Assembly: GCF_024679245.1 (NCBI RefSeq)
Contig: NC_090182.1
Coordinates: 33,379,047 to 33,443,046, forward strand
Reading direction: 5' to 3'
Source of the DNA: Pseudorasbora parva
Lineage: Eukaryota; Chordata; Actinopteri; Cypriniformes; Gobionidae
DNA length: 64,000 nt
Part shown: one piece after another, positions 38,586 to 51,000 of the stretch
How positions within the stretch are numbered: the stretch's first letter is position 1
How the letters are laid out: every line of letters starts with the position of its first letter
Made by a program: the position numbers and the translations under genes
Notes under the pieces: model-generated
Told to the model about the DNA's origin: nothing
What the model saw: only the letters and a program-made list of their open reading frames with translations
Database searches by the model: none

Positions 38586-41500
38586 AGTTCTGAGACTCTT
38601 TGGCAAAAAATAAGTTCAAAATTTCATTCCTTGAACTACTGATGAAATATACAGAGTCTATTTGTATGCATAGAAATGTCAAGGTCATAGATGCCAGGGT
38701 CAGAAAAAATAGTTCAAGAAATCATGTTTGAACTTCTGAAGAAACACCGTAGAGTAATAAGTCGTTTTATACATTTTAAGTTTGAAGACTCCTTGGCCAA
38801 AAATGTATTCAAAATTTCAGACTTGAACTACTGATGAGTCTATTACTATGTATAGAAAGTTCAAGTTCATAGACTCTTTGGCAAAAAATAAGTTCAAAAG
38901 TTCATCCTTGAACTACTGATGAAACAATAGAAGTCATTGGTATCTATTGGACTCAATTGGTATACATATAAGGTTCAAGTTCATACTCTTTGGCAAAAAA
39001 TAAGTTCAAATGTTCATCCTTGAACTACTGATGAAATATACAGAGTTTTTGGTATGCATAGAAATGTCAAGTTCACAGATACCAGGGTCAGAAAAAATAG
39101 TTCATGAAATCATGTTTGAACTTCTGAAGAAACACCGTAGAGTCATATTTCTTTTTATACAGTTTTTAGTTTGAAGATTCCTTTGCCAAAAATGTATTCA
39201 AAATTTCAGACTTGATCTACTGATGAATCTATTACTATGTATAGAAAGTTCAAGTTCATAGACTCTTTGGCAGAAAAAATAAGATCAAAAGTTCATCCTT
39301 GAACTACTGGTGAAATATACGGAGTCTATTGATATGCATAGACATTTCAAGTTCATAGATACCAGGGTCAGAAAAAATAGTTCAAGAAATCATGTTTGAA
39401 CTTCTGAAGAATCACCGAAGAGTCATAAGTCTGTTTATACATTTTAAGTTTGAAGAATCCTTGGCCAAAAATGTATTCAAAATTTCAGACTTGAACTACT
39501 GATGAATGTTCAAGTTCATATAGACTCTTTGGCAAAAAATACGTTTAAAACTTCATCCTTGAACTACTGATGAAACATTAGGAGTCATTAGTATCTATTC
39601 GACTCAATTGGTATACATATAAGGTTCAAGCTCATACTCTTTGGCATAAAATAAGTTCAAAAGTTCATCCATGAACTACTGATGAAATATACACAGTTTT
39701 TGGTATGCATAGAAATGTCAAGTTCATAGATACCAGGGTCAGAAAAAATAGTTCATGAAATCATGTTTGAACTTCTGAAGAAACACCGTAGAGTCATATG
39801 TCTTTTTATACATCTTTAGGTTTGAAGACTCCTTTGCCAAAAATGTATTCAAAATTTCAGACTTGAACTACTGATGAATCTATTACTATGTATAGAAAGT
39901 TCAAGTTCATAGACTCTTTGGCCAAAAAATAAGTTCAAAAGTTCATCCTTGAACTACTGGTGAAATATACAGAGTCTTTTGATATGCATAGACATTTCAA
40001 GTTCATAGATACCAGGATCAGAAAAAATAGTTCAAGAAATCATGTTTGAACTTCTGAAAAAACACAGTAGAGTCAAAAGTCTGTTTATACATTTTCAGTT
40101 TGAAGACTCCTTGGCAAAAAATATAGTCAAAATTTCACACTTGAACTACTGATGAATCTATTACTATGTATAGAAAGTTCGAGGTTCATAGACTCTTTGG
40201 CAAAAAAATAAGTTCAAAAGTTCGTCCTTGAACTACTGATGAAACATTAGGAGTCATTGGTATCTATTGGACTCAATTGGTATACATATAAGGTTCAAGC
40301 TCATACTCTTTGGCATAAAATAAGTTCAAAAGTTCATCCATGAACTACTGATGAAATATGCACAGTTTTTGGTATGCATAGAAATGTCAACTTCATAGAT
40401 ACCAGGGTCAGAAAAAATAGTTCATGAAATCATGTTTGAACTTCTGAAAAAACACAGTAGAGTCATATGTCTTTTTATACATTTTTAAGTTTGAAGACGC
40501 CTTGGCCAAAAATGTATTCAAAATTTCAGACTTTAAATACTGGTGAATCTATTAATATGTATAGAAAGTTCAAGTTCATAGACTCTTTGGCAAAAAATAA
40601 GATCAAAAGTTCATCCTTGAACTACTGGTGAAATATACGGAGTCTATTGATATGCATAGACATTTCAAGTTCATAGATACCAGGGTCAGAAAAATAGTTC
40701 AAGAAATCATGTTTGAACTTCTGAAGAATCACCGAAGAGTCATAAGTCTGTTTATACATTTTAAGTTTGAAGAATCCTTGGCCAAAAAATGTATTCAAAA
40801 TTTCAGACTTGAACTACTGATGAATTTATTATTATGTATAGAAAGTTCAAATTCATATAGACTCTTTGGCAAAAAATACGTTTAAAACTTCATCCTTGAA
40901 CTACTGATGAAATTTACAGAGTCTATTGGTATGCATAGAAATGTCAAGTTCATACATTACCAGGGTCAATACCAGGGTCAGAAAAAATAGTTCAAGAAAT
41001 CATGTTTGAACTTCTGAAGAATCACCTTAAAGTCATAAGTCTGTTCATACATTTTAAGTTTGAAGAATCCTTAGCCAAAAATGTATAAAAAATGTCACAC
41101 TTGAACTACTGATAATCTATTACCATTTATAGAAAGTTCAAGTTCTGAGACTCTTTGGCAAAAAATAAGTTCAAAATTTCATTCCTTGAACTACTGATGA
41201 AATATACAGAGTCTATTGGTATGCATAGAAATGTCAAGGTCATAGATGCCAGGGTCAGAAAAAATAGTTCAAGAAATCATGTTTGAACTTCTGAAGAAAC
41301 ACCATAGAGTCATAAGTCTGTTTATACATTTTAAGTTTGAAGTATCCTTAGCCAAAAATGTATAAAAAATGTCACACTTGAACTACTGATAATCTATTAC
41401 CATTTATAGAAAGTTCAAGTTCTGAGACTCTTTGGCAAAAAATAAGTTCAAAATTTCATTCCTTGAACTACTGATGAAATATACAGAGTCTATTTGTATG

Positions 41501-42590
41501 CATAGAAATGTCAAGGTCATAGATGCCAGGGTCAGAAAAAATAGTTCAAGAAATCATGTTTGAACTTCTGAAGAAACACCGTAGAGTAATAAGTCGTTTT
41601 ATACATTTTAAGTTTGAAGACTCCTTGGCCAAAAATGTATTCAAAATTTCAGACTTGAACTACTGATGAGTCTATTACTATGTATAGAAAGTTCAAGTTC
41701 ATAGACTCTTTGGCAAAAAATAAGTTCAAAAGTTCATCCTTGAACTACTGATGAAACAATAGAAGTCATTGGTATCTATTGGACTCAATTGGTATACATA
41801 TAAGGTTCAAGTTCATACTCTTTGGCAAAAAAATAAGTTCAAATGTTCATCCTTGAACTACTGATGAAATATACAGAGTTTTTGGTATGCATAGAAATGT
41901 CAAGTTCACAGATACCAGGGTCAGAAAAAATAGTTCATGAAATCATGTTTGAACTTCTGAAGAAACACCGTAGAGTCATATTTCTTTTTATACAGTTTTT
42001 AGTTTGAAGATTCCTTTGCCAAAAATGTATTCAAAATTTCAGACTTGATCTACTGATGAATCTATTACTATGTATAGAAAGTTCAAGTTCATAGACTCTT
42101 TGGCAGAAAAAATAAGATCAAAAGTTCATCCTTGAACTACTGGTGAAATATACGGAGTCTATTGATATGCATAGACATTTCAAGTTCATAGATACCAGGG
42201 TCAGAAAAAATAGTTCAAGAAATCATGTTTGAACTTCTGAAGAATCACCGAAGAGTCATAAGTCTGTTTATACATTTTAAGTTTGAAGAATCCTTGGCCA
42301 AAAATGTATTCAAAATTTCAGACTTGAACTACTGATGAATTTATTATTATGTATAGAAAGTTCAAGTTCATATAGACTCTTTGGCAAAAAATACGTTTAA
42401 AACTTCATCCTTGAACTACTGATGAAACATTAGGAGTCATTAGTATCTATTCGACTCAATTGCTATACATATAAGGCTCAAGCTCATACTCTTTGGCATA
42501 AAATAAGTTCAAAAGTTCATCCATGAACTACTGATGAAATATACACAGTTTTTGGTATGCATAGAAATGTCAAGTTCATAGATACCAGGG
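37030..42590. repeat. Two copies of a 2,832-bp higher-order segment
   Basis: AGTCTTTTGATATGC at 37,141 recurs at 39,973, the open frame at 37,796 recurs at 40,628, and ACTGATGAAACAATAG at 38,915 recurs at 41,747; all are offset by 2,832. After one extra A near 41,830 the offset becomes 2,833 (CAGAAAAAATAAG at 39,271 and 42,104). The block overlaps the 2,293-bp repeat, so duplications were layered. Near 39,505 the first copy lacks about 22 bp present in the second (TTATTATTATGTATAGAAAG region). Confidence 0.83.
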
Positions 42591-45500
42591 TCAGAAAAAA
42601 TATTTCATGAAATAATGTTTGAACTTCTGAAGAAACACCGTAGAGTCATATGTCTTTTTATACATTTTTAAGTTTGAAGACGCCTTGGCCAAAAATGTAT
42701 TCAAAATTTCAGACTTGAACTACTGATGAATCTATTAATATGTATAGAAAGTTCAAGTTCATAGACTCTTTGGCACTCTTTGGCAAAAAATAAGTTCAAA
42801 AGTTCATCCTTGAACTACTGATGACATATACGGAGTCTATTGGTATGCATAGAAATGTCAAGTTCATACATTACCAGGGTCAATACCAGGGTCAGAAAAA
42901 AATATTTCAAGAAATCATGTTTGAACTTCTGAAGAATCACCTTAAAGTCATAAGTCTGTTCATACATTTTAAGTTTGAAGAATCCTTGGCCAAAAATGTA
43001 TTCAAAATTTCAGACTTGAACTACTGATGAATTTATTATTATGTATAGAAAGTTCAAGTCTATACTATAAGAGTCATTGACTCTTTGGCAAAAAATACGT
43101 TTAAAACTTCATCCTTGAACTACTGATGAAATATACGGAGTCTATTGGTATACATAGAAATGTCAAGTTCATACATTACCAGGGTCAATACCAGGGTCAG
43201 AAAAAATAGTTCAAGAAATCATGTTTGAACTTCTGAAGAATCACCTTAAAGTCATAAGTCTGTTCATACATTTTAAGTTTGAAGAATCCTTTGCCAAAAA
43301 TGTATAAAAAATGTCACACTTGAACTACTGATAATCTATTACTATTTATAGAAAGTTCAAGTTCTGAGACTCTTTGGCAAAAAATAAGTTCAAAAGTTCA
43401 TTCCTTGAACTACTGTTGAAATATACAGAGTCTATTGGTATGCATAGAAGTGTCAAGGTCATAGATGCCAGGGTCAGAAAAAATAGTTCAAGAAATCATG
43501 TTTGAACTTCTGAAGAAACACCATAGAGTCATAAGTCTGTTTATACATTTTAAGTTTGAAGAATCCTTGGTCAAAAAAATAGTCAAAATTTCACTCTTGA
43601 ACTACTGATTAATCTATTACTATGTATAGAAAGTTCAAGTTCATAGACTCTTTGGCAAAAAAATAAGTTCAAAAGTTCATCCTTGAACTATTGGTGAAAT
43701 ATACGGAGTCCATTGATATGCATAGACATTTCAAGTTCATAGATACCAGGGTCAGAAAAAATAGTTCAAGAAATCATGTTTGAAATTCTGAAGAAGCACC
43801 TTAAAGTCATAAGTCTGTTCATACATTTTAAGTTTGAAGAATCCTTAGCCAAAAATGTATAAAAAATGTCACACTTGAACTACTGATAATCTATTACTAT
43901 TTATAGAAAGTTCAAATTCTGAGACTCTTTGGCAAAAAATAAGTTCAAAAGTTCATTCCTTGAACTACTGATGAAATATACAGAGTCTATTGGTATGCAT
44001 AGAAATGTCAAGGTCATAGATGCCAGGGTCAGAAAAAATAGTTCAAGAAATCATGTTTGAACTTCTGAAGAAACACCGTAGAGTAATAAGTCGTTTTATA
44101 CATTTTAAGTTTGAAGACTCCTTGGCCAAAATGTATTCAAAATTTCAGACTTGAACTACTGATGAGTCTATTACTATGTATAGAAAGTTCAAGTTCATAG
44201 ACTCTTTGGCAAAAAAATAAGTTCAAAAGTTCATCCTTGAACTACTGATGAAACAATTGAAGTCATTGGTATCTATTGGACTCAATTGGTATACATATGA
44301 GGTTCAAGTTCATACTCTTTGGCAAAAAATAAGTTCAAATGTTCATCCTTGAACTACTGATGAAATATACAGAGTTTTTGGTATGCATAGAAATGTCAAG
44401 TTCACAGATACCAGGGTCAGAAAAAATAGTTCATGAAATCATGTTTGAACTTCTGAAGAAACACCGTAGAGTCATATGTCTTTTTATACATTTTTAAGTT
44501 CGAAGACGCCTTGGCCAAACATGTATTCAAAATTTCAGACTTGAACTACTGATGAATCTATTACTATGTATAGAAAGTTCAAGTTCAGAGACTCTTTGGC
44601 AAAAAATAAGTTCAAAAGTTCATCCTTGAACTACTGATGAAATATACAGAGTCTATTGGTATGCACAGAAATGTCAAGTTTATAGATACCAGGGTCAGAA
44701 GAAATAGTTCAAGAAATCATGTTTGAACTTCTGAAGAATCACCGAACAGTCATAAGTCTGTTTATACATTTTAAGTTTGAAGAATCCTTGGCCAAAAATG
44801 TATTCAAAATTTCAGACTTGAACTACTGATGAATTTATTATTATGTATAGAAAGTTCAAGTTCATATAGACTCTTTGGCAAAAAATACGTTTAAAACTTC
44901 ATCCTTGAACTACTGATGAAACATTAGGAGTCATTAGTATCTATTCGACTCAATTGCTATACATATAAGGCTCAAGCTCATACTCTTTGGCATAAAATAA
45001 GTTCAAAAGTTCATCCATGAACTACTGATGAAATATACACAGTTTTTGGTATGCATAGAAATGTCAAGTTCATAGATACCAGGGTCAGAAAAAATATTTC
45101 ATGAAATAATGTTTGAACTTCTGAAGAAACACCGTAGAGTCATATGTCTTTTTATACATTTTTAAGTTTGAAGACGCCTTGGCCAAAAATGTATTCAAAA
45201 TTTCAGACTTGAACTACTGATGAATCTATTAATATGTATAGAAAGTTCAAGTTCATAGACTCTTTGGCACTCTTTGGCAAAAAATAAGTTCAAAAGTTCA
45301 TCCTTGAACTACTGATGACATATACGGAGTCTATTGGTATGCATAGAAATGTCAAGTTCATACATTACCAGGGTCAATACCAGGGTCAGAAAAAAATATT
45401 TCAAGAAATCATGTTTGAACTTCTGAAGAATCACCTTAAAGTCATAAGTCTGTTCATACATTTTAAGTTTGAAGAATCCTTGGCCAAAAATGTATTCAAA

Positions 45501-47410
45501 ATTTCAGACTTGAACTACTGATGAATTTATTATTATGTATAGAAAGTTCAAGTCTATACTATAAGAGTCATTGACTCTTTGGCAAAAAATACGTTTAAAA
45601 CTTCATCCTTGAACTACTGATGAAATATACGGAGTCTATTGGTATACATAGAAATGTCAAGTTCATACATTACCAGGGTCAATACCAGGGTCAGAAAAAA
45701 TAGTTCAAGAAATCATGTTTGAACTTCTGAAGAATCACCTTAAAGTCATAAGTCTGTTCATACATTTTAAGTTTGAAGAATCCTTTGCCAAAAATGTATA
45801 AAAAATGTCACACTTGAACTACTGATAATCTATTACTATTTATAGAAAGTTCAAGTTCTGAGACTCTTTGGCAAAAAATAAGTTCAAAAGTTCATTCCTT
45901 GAACTACTGTTGAAATATACAGAGTCTATTGGTATGCATAGAAATGTCAAGGTCATAGATGCCAGGGTCAGAAAAAATAGTTCAAGAAATCATGTTTGAA
46001 CTTCTGAAGAAACACCATAGAGTCATAAGTCTGTTTATACATTTTAAGTTTGAAGAATCCTTGGTCAAAAAAATAGTCAAAATTTCACTCTTGAACTACT
46101 GATTAATCTATTACTATGTATAGAAAGTTCAAGTTCATAGACTCTTTGGCAAAAAAATAAGTTCAAAAGTTCATCCTTGAACTATTGGTGAAATATACGG
46201 AGTCCATTGATATGCATAGACATTTCAAGTTCATAGATACCAGGGTCAGAAAAAATAGTTCAAGAAATCATGTTTGAAATTCTGAAAAAGCACCTTAAAG
46301 TCATAAGTCTGTTCATACATTTTAAGTTTGAAGAATCCTTAGCCAAAAATGTATAAAAAATGTCACACTTGAACTACTGATAATCTATTACTATTTATAG
46401 AAAGTTCAAATTCTGAGACTCTTTGGCAAAAAATAAGTTCAAAAGTTCATTCCTTGAACTACTGATGAAATATACAGAGTCTATTGGTATGCATAGAAAT
46501 GTCAAGGTCATAGATGCCAGGGTCAGAAAAAATAGTTCAAGAAATCATGTTTGAACTTCTGAAGAAACACCGTAGAGTAATAAGTCGTTTTATACATTTT
46601 AAACTTGAAGACTCCTTGGCCAAAATGTATTCAAAATTTCAGACTTGAACTACTGATGAGTCTATTACTATGTATAGAAAGTTCAAGTTCATAGACTCTT
46701 TGGCAAAAAAATAAGTTCAAAAGTTCATCCTTGAACTACTGATGAAACAATAGAAGTCATTGGTATCTATTGGACTCAATTGGTATACATATGAGGTTCA
46801 AGTTCATACTCTTTGGCAAAAAATAAGTTCAAATGTTCATCCTTGAACTACTGATGAAATATACAGAGTTTTTGGTATGCATAGAAATGTCAAGTTCACA
46901 GATACCAGGGTCAGAAAAAATAGTTCATGAAATCATGTTTGAACTTCTGAAGAAACACCGTAGAGTCATATGTCTTTTTATACATTTTTAAGTTCGAAGA
47001 CGCCTTGGCCAAACATGTATTCAAAATTTCAGACTTGAACTACTGATGAATCTATTACTATGTATAGAAAGTTCAAGTTCAGAGACTCTTTGGCAAAAAA
47101 TAAGTTCAAAAGTTCATCCTTGAACTACTGATGAAATATACAGAGTCTATTGGTATGCACAGAAATGTCAAGTTTATAGATACCAGGGTCAGAAGAAATA
47201 GTTCAAGAAATCATGTTTGAACTTCTGAAGAATCACCGAACAGTCATAAGTCTGTTTATACATTTTAAGTTTGAAGAATCCTTGGCCAAAAATGTATTCA
47301 AAATTTCAGACTTGAACTACTGATGAATTTATTATTATGTATAGAAAGTTCAAGTTCATATAGACTCTTTGGCAAAAAATACGTTTAAAACTTCATCCTT
47401 GAACTACTGA
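42340..47410. repeat. Two tandem copies of a 2,494-bp higher-order segment
   Basis: GATGAAACATTAGGAGTC at 42,421 recurs at 44,915, and CACCGAACAGTCATAAG at about 44,740 recurs at 47,234 (offset 2,494). Idiosyncratic marks are shared: the stutter TTTGGCACTCTTTGGC (about 42,770 and 45,264), the CTATACTATAAGAGTCATTG insertion (about 43,060 and 45,554) and the doubled CAGGGTCAATACCAGGGTCAG. A few single-base differences exist (for example AGAAGTGTC against AGAAATGTC). Confidence 0.84.
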
Positions 47411-47620
47411 TGAAATATCTATTGGTATGCATAGAAATGTCAAGTTCATACATTACCAGGGTCAATACCAGGGTCAGAAAAAATATTTCAAGAAATCATG
47501 TTTGAACTTCTGAAGAAACATCGTAGAGTCATATGTCTTTTTATACATTTTTTAGTTTGAAGACTCTTTGGCCAAAAATGTATTCAAAATTTCACATTTG
47601 AACTACTGATGAATCTGATG

Positions 47621-48021
47621 GCAGGGTTAGATTTTTTTCCAAAAAGTCACATTTGGACTTTTGATGAAACATCCAAAGAATATACATTTATATAAATTCT
47701 CTATACATATTTAAAGACTCTTTGGCTAGTAATGTTCAAAATGTAATTCTTGTACTGCGATGAAATATTGAAGAAGTCTGTGAGTATCAACTTTAACATT
47801 CTAAACATTTATACATTCAGATATTACATTAGCCACAAAAAAGATTCCATATTTAACTACTGAACATATTCTGGTCATTTAATATCAGAAGGATTCTAGA
47901 CAATAAACTGTAAAAAAAACACAAAAAAAACAAACAAAAAAAAACTTTTGTGGATTCGTCTTTGGTCAGAAATATACCCTCTAGGTCAAATATTAATTTC
48001 TTTCGAGGGAAATTCATATAC
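47621..48021. repeat. Diverged edge of satellite A and A-rich segment (unit 2)
   Basis: The first part is degraded satellite A, matching 14,831-14,974 of unit 1. The remainder (from about 47,758) has no counterpart in unit 1. It begins with more degraded A-like steps and then contains an A/C tract at 47,908-47,946 and about 75 bp that I cannot place in either satellite. An antisense open frame of 60 codons (47,853-48,035) is low complexity and is not accepted as a gene. Confidence 0.65.
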
Positions 48022-51000
48022 AATGCATAATGCATATACAGAATACTCGTTGTATATTGAAGAGATTAGTGTTTTTGCATTGCATACAAAAAAACAAAAC
48101 AAAAAACTTGTGAAATGAGGAGATTAGTGGTTTTATATTGCATTGCATAAAACTCTCGCTTTGAACCGAAAAGACAGTGCCTTTGCAATGCATAGATCTC
48201 GTGCAGTGAAGATATTAGCATGCATAGATCTCATGCAATGAAGATATTAGCGCTTTTGCTTTATAAGAATGCGCTGTGCAATAAAGAGATACGTGCTTTT
48301 GCATTGCACTTCATAAGAAAAAACTTGTGCAATGAGTAGATTAGTGCTTTTGCATTGCATAAATAAATAAATCGCTTTCCATTGCATAGAACTCGTGCAT
48401 TGAAGATTTTAGCGCCTTTGCTTTCCAAATAACTATTCGCTGTGCAACAAAGAGATTAGAGCTTTAGCATTGCATTGCATTAGAAAATACTTGTGCAATG
48501 AAGAGATTGGGGCTTTTGCATTGCATTGCATAAGAAAATACTAAATACAAAAACCTTTTGTCCATTGAAGAAATTAGTGTTTTTGCATTGAATACGATAA
48601 AACTCGTGCATTGAAGAAATTAGTGTTTTTGCAGAGCATTGCATTTAAGTCGCTGTGCACTGAGATGGTGTTTTAGCATTGCATTGAATACGAAAAAACT
48701 TGTGCAATGAGATTAGTTCTTTTGCATTGCATTGCATACAAAAAAAACTTGCTCAGTGAGAAGATTAGTGCTTTTCCATTGCATTGCATAAAAATCTCGC
48801 TTTGCACCGAAGAGACAGTGCCTTTGCATTGCATAGATCTTGTGCAATGAGATATAAGCGCTTTTTGCTTTTCATGTAACAAGTCGCTGTGCAATGAAGA
48901 GATACGTGCTTTTGCTTTGCATTGCATAAGAAAACTAGCTGTACATCGACGAGAAAGTACCTTTGCATAGACATCGCTGGGGATTTAGGAATAAGCGCTT
49001 TTCCATTACATATAATATTTCGGTGTATAACGAAGATGTTTGTTATTTTGCATTGCATGGCATACGAAAAACTCGTGCATTGAAGACTTTTGCATGCATT
49101 GCATAAAAGGAACATTTTTGTGCATTGAAAAAATTAGTGTTTTTGATTGCATAGCATTTAAGTCGCTGTGCACTGAGAGGAAGTGTTTTTGCATTGCATT
49201 GAATACTAAGAAACATGTGCAATGAGGATTAGTGATTTTGCATTGCATTGCATACCAAAAAAACTTGTGCCAAAAGTAGATTAGTGTTTTTGCATTGCAT
49301 TGCATGAAAAAAAACTCGCTTTGCAACGAAGAGATTAGGGCTTTTGCATTGCATTGCATAAGAAAATACTTGTGCAATGAAGAGATTAGGGCTTTTGCAT
49401 TGCATTGCATATGAAAATTCTTGTGCAATGAAGACTTTTTCATGCATTGCATACAAAAGCCTTTTAAAAAACCCAGGCTTTAAGGCTTTTCCATAGCATA
49501 TAATATTTTGCGGTGCAATGAAGAGATTAGTGATTTTGCATTGCATACGATAAAACGCGTGCATTCAAGTCTTTTGAAACAGTAACAGTACCTCATCAAC
49601 GAAACAGTACCTTTGCATTGCATAGAAAGCGTTGTAGATTTAAGAATTAGCGCTTTTTCATAGCATATAATTTTTCGCGGTGCAATGAAGAGATAAGTGA
49701 TTTTGCATTGCATACGATAAAACTCGTGCATTCAAGTCTTTTGCATGCATTGCATAAAAAAACCTTTTGTGCATTGAAGAAATTAGTGTTTTTGCAGTGC
49801 ATTGCATTTAAGTCGCTGTGCCCTGAGATGGTGTTTTAGCATTGCATTGAATACGAAAAAACTTGTGCCATGAGATTAGTTCTTTTGCATTGCAAGACTT
49901 TTCCATGCTTTGCATACAAAAACCTTTTGTCCATTGAAGAAATTAGTGTTTTTGCATTGCATTGCATTAAGTCGCAATGCACTGAAGAGTAAGTGTTTTT
50001 TTGCATTGCATTGAATACGAAAAAACGCGTGCAATGAGATTAGTGCTTATGCATTGCATTGTTTAAGAAAAAACTTGTGCAATGAAGACTTTTTCATGCA
50101 TTGCATACAAAAACCTTTTGTGCATTGAAGAAATTAGTGTTTTTGCATTGCATTGCATTAAGTCGCAATGCACTGAAGAGTAAGTGGTTTTGCATTGCAT
50201 TGAATACGAAAAAACGTGTGAAATGAGATTAGTGCTTATGCTTTGCATTGTTTAAGAAAAAAACTTGTGCAATGAGGATGTTAGTGCTTTTGTATTAAAC
50301 AATCGTGTGCATCAACGAAACAGTACCTTTGCATTGCATAGAAAGCGTTGTAGATTTAAGAATTAGCGCTTTTTCATAGCATATAATTTTTCGCGGTGCA
50401 ATGAAGAGATAAGTGATTTTGCATTGCATACGATAAAACTCGTGAATTCAAGTCTTTTGCATGCATTGCATAAAAAAACCTTTTGTGCATTGAAGAAATT
50501 AGTGTTTTTGCAGTGCATTGCATTTAAGTCGCTGTGCCCTGAGATGGTGTTTTAGCATTGCATTGAATACGAAAAAACTTGTGCCATGAGATTAGTTCTT
50601 TTGCATTGCATTGCATACAAAAAAACTTGCTCAGTGAGAAGATTAGTGCTTTTCCATTGCATTGCATAAAAATCTCGCTTTGCACCGGAGACAGTGCCTT
50701 TGCATGATCTTGTGCAATGAAGATATAAGCGCTTTTTGCTTTTCATGTAACAAGTCGCTGTGCAATGAAGAGATTGGGGCTTTTGCATTGCATTGCATAA
50801 GAAAATACTTGTGCAATAAAGACTTTTCCATGCTTTGCATACAAAAACCTTTTGTCCATTGAAGAAATTAGTGTTTTTGCATTGCATTGCATTAAGTCGC
50901 AATGCACTGAAGAGTAAGTGTTTTTGCATTGCATTGAATACGAAAAAACGCGTGCAATGAGATTAGTGCTTATGCATTGCATTGTTTAAGAAAAAACTTG

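Larger units (their letters stand above)
23590..47630. repeat. Satellite A array of macro-unit 2
   Basis: About 24 kb of the 277-bp three-subunit repeat and its four-subunit variants, all in one orientation. The first part shares rare variants with the start of unit 3 (for example the GGCAATAAAATAAG subunit at about 24,063 and 57,482). The right half (from about 34,000) consists mostly of near-identical tandem duplications of 2.3-2.8 kb listed separately. Short plus-strand open frames of 68-85 codons recur only because the blocks recur. Divergence increases near 47,560-47,630, as at the right end of the unit 1 array. Confidence 0.93.

Noticed and set aside
42821..43027. Identical 68-codon open frames at 42,821 and 45,315
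   Set aside because: This is the same situation: chance open stretches of satellite A copied by the 2,494-bp duplication.
47853..48035. 60-codon minus-strand open frame with a Phe/Leu-rich stretch
   Set aside because: The hydrophobic run is encoded by the A/C tract read on the opposite strand. It is low complexity, with no support as a membrane peptide.
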